DNA of 10,570 nt from UBA5287 sp041672395. GTDB taxonomy: Bacteria > Bacteroidota > Bacteroidia > Bacteroidales > Dysgonomonadaceae. This document shows, in pieces, positions 1-6,794 of this stretch (positions are counted from its first letter, which is position 1; each line of letters begins with the position of its first letter). A model generated the notes under the pieces. It saw nothing but the letters and a program-made list of their open reading frames with translations. It was not told where the DNA came from and made no database searches. The stretch is from contig JBAYZS010000067.1 of the NCBI GenBank assembly GCA_041672395.1, positions 1 through 10,570 on the forward strand. The letters are read 5' to 3'. A program made the translations under genes and the position numbers.

Positions 1-919
1 TTTGTTGCTTAAAAAAAGGGTTGTTCAGCTCCACATAAAACATTACGTTTTGAATATCAATGCCTAATGGTACATTAAAATCAGGTATTGTTACATCTAC
101 ATCGCTAATTCCCAAAAACAGGGAAAGTCGTTCTCGCGCCTCAACGTAACTTTTATTTGCATTTTCATATGTATATTGTGCATTTAACGATTGAAGTTCT
201 ATCTGCTTAAGGTCGTACTCCGTAATGTGTCCGTTATCTAATTTAATGTGGGCAAGTTGCAGAAGGGTGTCGTAATTCTGTGTGGTTTGTAATGCCAAAT
301 CTTGTTCCATTTTACTAATCAATGCATTCATATAAAGGCTTAAGGCTTTTTGCTGAATTTCAGAAAGTTTAGTACAATATTGTTTGATTGCTACTTTATT
401 TTTGGCAAATTCTATTTCTTTTTCAAGCCTATACATTTTCCCTCCTCCCAATAACTGTTGCGAATAGCCAACAGAAAAAGGTGTGGTACTGAAGCTATTT
501 CGTTTTCGTGAAAATTCATTCAAGTAATTTATATTGCTCCCGATGTTGATTTCACCTCCGGTAAAACCCACTTTTTGACGCACTGAAATGCCGGCACTGC
601 TAGTGTTAGAATAATCTTCTACAGATGAATAACTCCCATCTGATGGTTCTTGCAACAAACGTAAAGACCGATTAAAATTAACAGGATTCATGTTTAACAA
701 TAGTGTAGGTAGAAAACTCTTTTTGTAATTTTCAAATTGAAGGATTTCATTTTGAAAATTGATTTTTTCTATTTGTGCAGCAGGTGACTCCAAAGATAAT
801 TTATTGACAACCTCATCCAATGTTATTAACCTCGTTCCATTCTTATCTTGACTGTAGGCGTTCACACAGCATGATAAAAAGATTATTAGACAAGATATGT
901 AATATAAAATCAGTCGCAA
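1..919 (-). CDS. TolC-family outer-membrane efflux protein, N-terminal part (runs off left edge)
   Basis: Reading from 919 down, 306 codons are open to the window edge, so the 3' end is missing. The product is the N-terminal two thirds of a TolC-like channel protein, the outer-membrane exit duct of tripartite type I or RND export. I chose the TTG at 919-917 as start because a stop lies 7 codons upstream and no ATG precedes the signal-peptide-like stretch LILYYISCLIIFLSCCVNA. Landmarks are RQKVGFTGGE, NYLNEFSRKRN, GGGKM, the coiled-coil-like KLDNGHITEYDLKQIELQSL, and NNPFFKQQ at the edge. These match, nearly block for block, the second TolC-like gene at 2311-3456. The 118 nt between this gene and the one upstream (1038-1676) show no convincing terminator. 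The family assignment is firm; whether this is the working copy is inferred. Confidence 0.88.
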   Translation of the reverse strand, partial: MRLILYYISCLIIFLSCCVNAYSQDKNGTRLITLDEVVNKLSLESPAAQIEKINFQNEILQFENYKKSFLPTLLLNMNPVNFNRSLRLLQEPSDGSYSSVEDYSNTSSAGISVRQKVGFTGGEINIGSNINYLNEFSRKRNSFSTTPFSVGYSQQLLGGGKMYRLEKEIEFAKNKVAIKQYCTKLSEIQQKALSLYMNALISKMEQDLALQTTQNYDTLLQLAHIKLDNGHITEYDLKQIELQSLNAQYTYENANKSYVEARERLSLFLGISDVDVTIPDFNVPLGIDIQNVMFYVELNNPFFKQQ

Positions 920-1037
920 AATATTAGTATTATTTAATTATGATATAAGAATCTAAAAACTTTCCAGTTTTTTTCATTTTTTACAAGAATCAACTTACCA
1001 ATTAATAAAATTGTTTAAATGATGTACAAGTCTTCCA

Positions 1038-1676
1038 TCAATAAATATCTGTTGTCGTCATAGAAACTAATTTCCCATTCCTAAAGATAAGCTTATCGCA
1101 TGGTGTCGATAACAACCATTTTTCAATATCCTCAAACGATTCCCGAGCTCTTTTAATTAATAAAGTATCATTTAACCAATTTGTCGGCATCATACCTATA
1201 GTGTTTACATGTCTATATGGATCATTTGATAAGGGACGCATACTCTTATCTATATTAACTTTAGTCAATTTTTCCATTAGTTTATATTGTTCGTTGTTAG
1301 AGAAAACAGATTTATAGTCACAAATACTAATACTGTAAAATTTAATATCAGTCAAATAGAGAATACTATCTTTTAAGTACCATATTACTTGATAAGTTGT
1401 ATTATTAAGTGGCATAATCTCTGTACCAAATTCAATTTTAAGCTCAACAGGAACAACTTCCTTGTAAGAATCATATAAATTCTTATACTCCGAAAAGATT
1501 TCTAATGGTGATTTATTAATTAAAAAAGCAACAGAACCATTTATATAAAGCAAATCCGAAGTCTTAGCTTTATGTAAAAACTCATAGTATTTTTTATCAA
1601 TTGACTGAGCTTTGATAAAATCATTTGAATTATAAATCAACAAAAAAACAACTATTATAACGCTTATTTTTTTCAT
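1038..1676 (-). CDS. Exported protein of unknown function, candidate immunity partner of the metallopeptidase-like precursor
   Basis: This is a 212-aa protein with an N-terminal signal peptide (MKKISVIIVVFLLIYNS..., predicted cleavage after about residue 23, near IKAQS) and no lipobox cysteine, so it is probably periplasmic. I recognise no family. The central part looks beta-rich, with WYLKDSILYLTDIKFYSI around residues 99-116, and the end has a helical stretch followed by KLIFRNGKLVSMTT. It starts 12 nt after the stop of the GG-leader HExxH gene (1689-2239) and so is almost certainly cotranscribed with it. By analogy with the other modules here (leader-bearing protein followed by an exported small protein), I infer an immunity or accessory role for that effector. 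Nothing in the sequence itself proves this. The reading frame is intact although the gene before it is frameshifted. Confidence 0.75.
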   Translation of the reverse strand: MKKISVIIVVFLLIYNSNDFIKAQSIDKKYYEFLHKAKTSDLLYINGSVAFLINKSPLEIFSEYKNLYDSYKEVVPVELKIEFGTEIMPLNNTTYQVIWYLKDSILYLTDIKFYSISICDYKSVFSNNEQYKLMEKLTKVNIDKSMRPLSNDPYRHVNTIGMMPTNWLNDTLLIKRARESFEDIEKWLLSTPCDKLIFRNGKLVSMTTTDIY

Positions 1677-1691
1677 ACTATTTATATTTTA

Positions 1692-1745
1692 ATTGTAACC
1701 GCTCGGATTATTGTAACCACTCGGATTATTGTAACCACTCGGATT
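1692..1745 (-). repeat. Three tandem 18-bp repeats at the 3' end of the metallopeptidase-like gene
   Basis: There are three adjacent 18-bp units on the plus strand, at 1692-1709, 1710-1727 and 1728-1745. The unit is attgtaaccactcggatt, and the first copy differs from the other two at one base (g for a at 1701). On the coding strand each unit encodes six residues in frame (NPSGYN), and the array ends directly at the TAA stop. Because the unit is a multiple of three, copy number can change without disturbing the frame. It is probably a flexible tail. Confidence 0.95.
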
Positions 1746-2216
1746 ATAAGAATTATATTCATTAAGAGTAATATTTCGATAGAAATCTGATGTATATTGA
1801 AATGATGGTTGATTCATTTCGTATATCAGCGCCTGAAATTCTGAACGACTAGTCCCAAAGTCCTCCATAGACATTAAGTGATGATTTTCATGGTGTAAAA
1901 CCGATAAAAAATCAAAATAATTATTATATGCCATTATATTTGCATTATAATTGAAATAAATATCTCCACTTGAAGACGCTCCAGCACATATATTACCCCC
2001 TTCGTACACAACATTAACATTTCCTGATATACCGACTGCTCTTGCCATAGTTGTTATCACTTTACCAACTATTTCCGGAGGGGCAATAATAATATCATTT
2101 CCGTCACCATAACTTCCTATGAAATTTCCAGAATAATCAAAATACATAGACCCTCCGATAAGATTTTTTTGTTGTATTTCACTTACAATCGGCAAAGTTC
2201 TTGCCAAATCATCCAA

Positions 2217-2224
2217 TTTTTTTT
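2217..2224 (-). repeat. A8 homopolymer in leader codons, site of the frameshift
   Basis: Eight T on the plus strand (A8 in the coding sense) sit between the ACG codon and TTG-GAT-GAT-TTG. Nine A would give an unbroken GG leader, whereas eight put the ATG at 2239 out of frame with the rest of the protein. Such a tract can slip during replication, transcription or sequencing. Confidence 0.9.
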
Positions 2225-2310
2225 CGTTAACTTTTTCATTTCAGTTGAATTTTAATTGTCAATATTTCATATGTTTGTATAGTCCATAAAGTAGTAAAAA
2301 TATACTAAAA

Positions 2311-3456
2311 TCATCTCAAGCTATTCAAACTTGAACATCTATTTAGAGACTGTCGCTGATTTGCTTGCCTATATGCATCGGCAAATGTTTCGGCATATTG
2401 ATTGATCCCGTAATTAATATTAATCGTTCCATTCAGTTGATTGCTTAATTTGGCAGAGAATAAACTTTTTTCAGATTCTAATTTCGTTATTTCCTGTTGC
2501 TTAAAAAATGGATTATTCTTTTTTACGTATGCTTCTACAATATGCATATCAATAGATAAAGGCAACTCAAAGAAAGGAATATCTATGACAAAGGTATCAT
2601 AATCTATCCCTAAAAATGTCAATAATCGTTGCAGTGATTCCGTATAATTTTTTATTGCCTCCTCAAAAGCATATTGTGTATTGAGAGATTGCAGTTCTAT
2701 TTGTTTGAAGTCAAATTCTGTTATAATACCGTTTTTTAACTTTACTTCTGCAATATGCGATAATGTATCGTTGTTGAGTTTGTTTTTCAGTGCCAGTTCT
2801 CTTTCCATTTTGTCAAACAGAGCATTCATAAAAAAATTCAAGGCTTCTTGCTGGATTTGGGAAATATTTGCACAGTATTGTTTTATGGCTTCAAGGTTCT
2901 TTGTATATTCAATTTCGTTTTCTAATCCGTGAAGTTTACCACCTCCGAATAATTGTTGTGAACATCCGATTGCAATAGGAGTTGTGCTGAAAGTGTTTCT
3001 TTTACGGGAAAATTCATTCAAATAATTCAAATTACTATTTATTGTTAACTCACCGCCTGTAAATCCAACTTTCTGTCTTATTGAGGCACCAATACTGCTA
3101 TTGCTGGAATAATCTTCCACATACGAATAGCTACCGTCATCCGGTTGTTGCAGCGCCCTATAAGAACGATTGAAATTTATGGGATTAAAATTGATGAACA
3201 AGGCGGGCAATAAACTTTTCTTGTAATTTTCAAATAACAACAATTCATTCTGGAAATTTACACTCTCTATTTTTGCTTTCAGTGAAACTAATGACAAAGA
3301 ATCAATTACTCTATCTATCGTTAGTTTTTTGACTTGGGATTGTCTAAAAACTAACGAATCATAGAACAATATAATTAAGACTATTAAATATTTTGGTTTC
3401 AAATGATTACAATTTAATAAGTAGTAGTTTTTAAATAATTCTTTAAAAATTAACAT
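2311..3456 (-). CDS. TolC-family outer-membrane efflux protein, C-terminally truncated
   Basis: This 381-aa TolC-like protein has a hydrophobic N-terminal export segment (KYLIVLIILFYDSLVF, residues 22-37). It shares the blocks ENYKKSLLPAL, NFNRSYRALQQP, RQKVGFTGGE, NYLNEFSRKRN, GGGKL and NPFFKQQEITKLESEKSLF with the gene at 1-919. Complete members of this family in Bacteroidetes usually have about 430-490 residues with a second half repeating the strand/coiled-coil pattern. Here homology stops soon after YRQANQRQS (residue 370) and is replaced by 11 unrelated residues and a TGA. The last outer-membrane strands and terminal coiled coil are therefore missing, and a working channel is unlikely. 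The gene starts 10 nt after the GT4-GT25 gene. The break lies just upstream of the frameshifted HExxH module, which fits truncation by recombination or by insertion of that module. Confidence 0.85.
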   Translation of the reverse strand: MLIFKELFKNYYLLNCNHLKPKYLIVLIILFYDSLVFRQSQVKKLTIDRVIDSLSLVSLKAKIESVNFQNELLLFENYKKSLLPALFINFNPINFNRSYRALQQPDDGSYSYVEDYSSNSSIGASIRQKVGFTGGELTINSNLNYLNEFSRKRNTFSTTPIAIGCSQQLFGGGKLHGLENEIEYTKNLEAIKQYCANISQIQQEALNFFMNALFDKMERELALKNKLNNDTLSHIAEVKLKNGIITEFDFKQIELQSLNTQYAFEEAIKNYTESLQRLLTFLGIDYDTFVIDIPFFELPLSIDMHIVEAYVKKNNPFFKQQEITKLESEKSLFSAKLSNQLNGTININYGINQYAETFADAYRQANQRQSLNRCSSLNSLR

Positions 3457-3466
3457 TAATATAACC

Positions 3467-5251
3467 CTACTTCATTCTATTATTATATAACTGATTGATT
3501 TTGTGGACTACAGAAAGCCTTCTATCTGTTTCAATAAAAAGATTATTTACATATCCGGGTGTCTCATTAAGTTTATTTATATCCGAATATCCGAATTCTT
3601 TCTGAATTGAGAGAAACGGATACATAACCATTTTATTATGTGTCATAGCGGACAAAACTAAATCAGCCATATCCGTATCTTTAAACGAATAATCCAGTAT
3701 TCGCTGAAAAAGAGATTGAAAAATTATAATAAATTGGTTTCCCCAGTACCAATCTATCCAATATAAATTTGAGGCTGTTGGCACAGCCACGCCAAAGCCG
3801 CTTATTCCACCCAGTAAAATCTCTACACCCATCTTTTCGGCTTCTATGATATTTCGAAATAATAAGTTTCTACTGTAATTATTGGAAAAAGTATGATCAT
3901 CTTCACATAAAATAATTATTTCATCATTTTGTTCTAAAGCAATTTGTACAGTTTTTCTCATGCTTTTCCAAAGTCCAACAGCACCAATTGGATGGGGTAT
4001 AGCTTCTACCAAGTTAAATTCAAATTCTGTTTTCTTTTCAAACTGTTTTTCAATATGTTTCCTACGATCCACCCTGTTTTTCAAATTAATAACATAGGTG
4101 GGAATATAAAAGTCACATTCATTTTCATTGGGATATAAGTTATGTGTTATTTCTTTTTTTTCGAATTGTTTTAGGAGCATATTCATTTTTTTACTCCAAA
4201 CACCCCAGTTCAATCTGTCTTCAAATTCTTTTCGAGACGACAATCTTAAGTTATAATATTCTTTTCTGTTATTGAAGGTAGATTCAATTAGTACCGCATA
4301 TTCTAGGGCAGTCGCGTCTGATGATAATAAATAGCCATTCTTGCCCTGTTTGACAACTTGACTGACTCCTCCCACGTCTGCCGTTATAGAGGGAATTCCA
4401 TAGGCAGATGCTTCACAGAAAACTATTCCGAAACAATCAAAATTTGTGGGGAGAAATAAAAAATGAGTGTTATGCATTATCCTATTGAACAATGCAGCAT
4501 CCTTTTCCAATGCTTTATCAAGAAAGGGAAAGACTTGAATATTTGAGTCTTGTTGATCGGATTTTATATCATGCCCCACGATTGTCAGAGAGCAGAGAAG
4601 ACCTTTCTTTTTCAATATTTTATATGCTTCAAGAGTTTTTTCACCTCCCTTTCTATTCCAATCTTTTCCTATAAATAATAAATTGCAAATGTCCATAGCC
4701 GGAATTTGAGAGTCTTCCATATCCGGTATCTTGGAAATATTAGCACCAAACTCTATAATATGTATATTAGATGGAGTAATACCGTAATGTAGTATAGCAT
4801 TGTCTTTAGCCCACTTGGAGCTAAAAACGATGGAATCACTGTTTAACAGTGCCTTTTTTTCAATTTTATCAGAAAGCGAGATAATATCTTCATTAGTTAT
4901 TCCCCACGATTCTTTGATTAAATCAAATGTTGTGTCTCCAATATAAATGATGGGTATATTCACTTTTAAATAAGCAATGAAAATACAATCACGGGCAATG
5001 ATGATATCATATTCATCTTTTTCATTAAACAAATCCGATAGTATTACTGCAAAGTAAGATGAATATAGTGCAGGAATAAAAGGAGTGTCTTTGTTTTGTA
5101 AAAAATGCAATTTTTTTGCTTTTTCAACGAAACCACCGCCTATCCATTCCACGTCATGTGTTTTTTGCAATGAATGAAAGATATAATACAAAGTTCCCGA
5201 CCAATTGTTTATATCATAAGGATTTAAGCTGGAAAGAAAAGCTATTTTCAT
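3467..5251 (-). CDS. Two-domain glycosyltransferase: GT4-type N-terminus fused to GT25-type C-terminus
   Basis: This is a 594-aa cytoplasmic protein. Residues 1 to about 365 form a GT-B fold GT4 enzyme: MKIAFLSSLNPYD with N17-WSGT at the start, the donor-site region FIGKDWNRKGGEKTLEA (193-209), and FDCFGIVFCEASAYGIP (271-287) carrying the EX7E-type motif with its first Glu replaced by Asp (D272, E280). Residues from about 382 form a GT25-like domain: YVINLKNRVDRRKHIEKQF (386-404) and an acidic CEDDH (449-453), expected to bind metal and nucleotide sugar. Its ATG at 5251 overlaps the TGA of the preceding frame as ATGA, suggesting translational coupling. Glycosyltransferases are known members of GG-Bacteroidales peptide loci (TIGR04157-like, from memory), so sugar attachment to exported peptides is possible. 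An envelope-glycan role cannot be excluded. Substrate and sugar are unknown. Confidence 0.88.
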   Translation of the reverse strand: MKIAFLSSLNPYDINNWSGTLYYIFHSLQKTHDVEWIGGGFVEKAKKLHFLQNKDTPFIPALYSSYFAVILSDLFNEKDEYDIIIARDCIFIAYLKVNIPIIYIGDTTFDLIKESWGITNEDIISLSDKIEKKALLNSDSIVFSSKWAKDNAILHYGITPSNIHIIEFGANISKIPDMEDSQIPAMDICNLLFIGKDWNRKGGEKTLEAYKILKKKGLLCSLTIVGHDIKSDQQDSNIQVFPFLDKALEKDAALFNRIMHNTHFLFLPTNFDCFGIVFCEASAYGIPSITADVGGVSQVVKQGKNGYLLSSDATALEYAVLIESTFNNRKEYYNLRLSSRKEFEDRLNWGVWSKKMNMLLKQFEKKEITHNLYPNENECDFYIPTYVINLKNRVDRRKHIEKQFEKKTEFEFNLVEAIPHPIGAVGLWKSMRKTVQIALEQNDEIIILCEDDHTFSNNYSRNLLFRNIIEAEKMGVEILLGGISGFGVAVPTASNLYWIDWYWGNQFIIIFQSLFQRILDYSFKDTDMADLVLSAMTHNKMVMYPFLSIQKEFGYSDINKLNETPGYVNNLFIETDRRLSVVHKINQLYNNRMK

Positions 5252-5874
5252 TTTTTAATAATTAATCTTTTTGATCCTTCTTGATCTATTTTAGTTAAAA
5301 TTTCTCCTTCTTCTGTTTCCGAAAGAGTTATTTTCTTTATCTTTTCATTACTGTCAATCGTATAAAGATAAGTATTGATAGAACATGGGAGAGCTCCTTG
5401 AGATTTCATATTATTACTCTTCACCGAAGCTTGTTCAATTTGAAGCATAAATGGCTCCCATGTTCCACTATAATAGCAATATCATGCATCTCCTTCTCGA
5501 GAAATGACTTCATAATCTATTATTTTACCTTCTTTTGAGTATAATACGAGTATGTCATCACTATACGGATAAAACCCTGGTCTTGTTATATCGCAATCTT
5601 TGGAGATAATTACGATAATAAAATCATTTTTTTCCATCTTCGATGCATATCTATACCATACTCCCTTTTTTGAACATTCACAGTCATGTATATCCGGAAC
5701 AAACCACCGGACTAATTCCTTTGAAATTTCTTTGCCAGACATGAAATTATTTTTACTGACTGTATCTGTCTGAATTTCTCTAAAATTGATCATATAACTC
5801 TCAAACATTTCAATTTGTTGTCCTAAAGCTATAGTCGTATTTTGCACACATAAAAACGCAATAATCTTTTTCAT
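5248..5874 (-). pseudogene. Exported protein paralogous to 5935-6570, interrupted by an in-frame TGA
   Basis: The frame from ATG 5874 runs MKKIIAFLCVQNTTIALGQ (signal peptide) to REGDA and a TGA at 5484-5482. It then continues in the same frame, through YCYYSGTWEPFMLQIEQA, to a TGA at 5250-5248. Aligned with the neighbouring paralog, GD-A-stop-YCYYSGT matches GDFWEYNLKGT without gaps, so the TGA stands exactly where the paralog has Trp (TGG to TGA). Full length would be 208 aa against 211. Shared blocks include ISKDCD, a YPY turn, Y-KEG-IID and a basic-acidic tail. The result is a 130-aa truncated product, and possibly a restart at ATG 5448 giving 66 aa. It is probably a decayed immunity-type gene. 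The following glycosyltransferase overlaps its stop by 4 nt, so loss of translation here could lower glycosyltransferase expression. Confidence 0.85.
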
Positions 5875-5906
5875 TTTCTATTGATTAACACGAATCGCAA
5901 CTCCTT

Positions 5907-5920
5907 TATGAGTACTCATA
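5907..5920. promoter_or_regulatory. 14-bp perfect palindrome between the two paralogs
   Basis: TATGAGTACTCATA is a perfect inverted repeat with no loop, in the 60-nt spacer between the genes at 5935-6570 and 5248-5874. It has the form of a dimeric-protein operator, but no promoter or regulator gene is visible nearby. It could be chance. Confidence 0.3.
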
Positions 5921-5934
5921 TGTTTAGTGATAGA

Positions 5935-6570
5935 TCAATTTGATTTATTCCTGACAATGAAACTTTTTTGATTATCGACATCCCATTCAATATTTCCTTT
6001 TTCTTTTGAAAGCAATTTTTGTATTATTCGTCCCTCTTCAGTTATTGAATAAATGTACGTTTTAATTTTACACGGAACGGGGTAACCCGTGTTGCTTTTC
6101 CAATATTCTTTGGGGACGTAGGCTTGCTCCACTTCGAGTTCGAACGGTTTCCTAGTACCTTTTAAATTGTATTCCCAGAAGTCACCATACCGACTTATTA
6201 TTTTATTGTCTATGATATTTCCCTCTTTGGTGTAAACAAAAAGCATATTCTCATTATACGGGTAATATCCCTTACGTGGGGTATCGCAATCTTTGCTTAT
6301 AAATGCAATAAAATATTTATCGTACTCTATCATTTTTTCGTACCGAAACCACAACATTCCTTCCTCACACTTGCAGTCATTTTCCGTTGTAACGAATGAT
6401 ATGACGGACTCTTTGTCAATATGAAGTTTTGGACGCCACACATCTGCTTTACTGATCGTGTCTGCCTGAATTATTTCGAAATTAGATAGAAATTTATTAA
6501 AATTCGTCTTTTCTTGACTGAGAAGGACATTGATATTTAAAACAAATAAAAAAATGATTATTTTTTTCAT
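5935..6570 (-). CDS. Exported protein of unknown function, intact paralog; candidate immunity protein
   Basis: This 211-aa protein has a signal peptide (MKKIIIFLFVLNINVLLSQ, cleavage near residue 19) and no lipobox, so it is probably periplasmic. I recognise no domain. Notable blocks are a cysteine pair CKC (NDCKCEEG, with another Cys in ISKDCDTPR), the motif GYYPYNENMLFVYTKEGNII, SRYGDFWEYN and a lysine-rich end. It is a tandem paralog of the interrupted gene 5248-5874, to which it aligns with only a few gaps. Its ATG lies 12 nt after the stop of the broken GG precursor (6583-6794), the same spacing seen in the HExxH module. I infer that it was the immunity or accessory partner of that precursor; the sequence alone does not prove this. 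Confidence 0.75.
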   Translation of the reverse strand: MKKIIIFLFVLNINVLLSQEKTNFNKFLSNFEIIQADTISKADVWRPKLHIDKESVISFVTTENDCKCEEGMLWFRYEKMIEYDKYFIAFISKDCDTPRKGYYPYNENMLFVYTKEGNIIDNKIISRYGDFWEYNLKGTRKPFELEVEQAYVPKEYWKSNTGYPVPCKIKTYIYSITEEGRIIQKLLSKEKGNIEWDVDNQKSFIVRNKSN

Positions 6571-6582
6571 ATTCGCAAAATA

Positions 6583-6794
6583 TTATTGATTAGTCCGAAC
6601 AGTTGTTACTGTATAGTTATTCGATTCAAAACCTCCTGTAAGTTTTCCATTATTAAGGATTAATGTGTTGCTGGAGGACGTGCCTTTATCCACTTTCGAG
6701 GTAGCCGGATCATAAAAATTGTATGTGGTAGTGCCGCTTCCATCGGCATTATAATTGCCAATTCATTCAAACTTTTTTTAGTCAATTTTTTCAT
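6583..6794 (-). pseudogene. GG-leader peptide precursor broken by a deletion at the end of its leader
   Basis: From ATG 6794 the gene encodes MKKLTKKSLNELAIIMP, identical to the family leader except one residue. It then jumps at CCG (6746-6744) straight into sequence that is out of frame. In the shifted frame 52 codons run from GGA at 6741 to a TAA at 6585-6583: GSGTTTYNFYDPATSK, then SSSNTLILNNGKLTGGF and a Thr/Asn-rich end. The preceding bases fit a DGSG start like the GGDGS after the CHAP precursor's cleavage site. So the segment encoding ILxEIQQK..GG, about 40-43 nt by comparison with the other leaders and 3n+1 in length, is missing. The actual product stops at 6660 (44 aa, nonsense tail after the leader). 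It lacks a GG site, so it cannot be a normally exported peptide. A 12-nt gap leads to the exported protein at 5935-6570. Confidence 0.8.
6744..6794 (-). repeat. Dispersed leader-coding repeat, copy in the broken precursor
   Basis: The first 17 codons match those at 8046-8096 in 46 of 51 bases and those at 9583-9633 in 44 of 51 (counted by hand). These are the most conserved parts of otherwise unrelated genes, so the leaders are dispersed homology blocks. Confidence 0.85.

Larger units (their letters stand above)
1689..2239 (-). pseudogene. GG-leader exported protein with HExxH metallopeptidase-like motif, frameshifted within the leader
   Basis: From the ATG at 2239-2237 the leader reads MKKLTKK and then goes out of frame at a run of eight A residues on the coding strand (2224-2217). 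Adding one base restores LDDLARTLPIVSEIQQKNLIGG, the GG-type leader shared with the genes at 6583, 8096 and 9633. The downstream frame can only start at TTG 2216, which loses the first eight leader residues. After GG comes MYFDYSGNFIGSYGDGND, then a domain with VLHHENHHL. Its HENHH is an HExxH zinc-ligand pattern (H109, E110, H113 counted from TTG 2216), and E126 in SRSEFQAL could be a third ligand. The protein ends in three NPSGYN repeats. I infer an exported peptidase-like effector, related in style to polymorphic-toxin metallopeptidases. Whether it is a pseudogene, phase-variable or a sequencing error at the homopolymer is open. Confidence 0.78.

Noticed and set aside
920..1037. Possible terminator or promoter between the 212-aa gene and the left TolC gene
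   Set aside because: I found poly-T and poly-A runs but no stable stem and no clear Bacteroidetes promoter pair.
1692..1745. Possible CRISPR-like repeats
   Set aside because: The units are directly adjacent, with no spacers, and encode an in-frame protein repeat.
2681..2932. Plus-strand open frame opposite the truncated TolC gene
   Set aside because: It is antisense to a conserved coding sequence, has cysteine/phenylalanine-rich low-information composition and no recognisable motif. The same applies to plus-strand frames at 3944-4138, 4492-4674, 7835-8017, 8892-9128, 9632-9916 and 10109-10483.
5482..5484. TGA read as tryptophan (alternative code)
   Set aside because: TGA is used as the natural stop of several genes here (for example at 2311, 5248, 5935 and 9661) and the glycosyltransferases use TGG for Trp, so recoding of the whole genome is unlikely.
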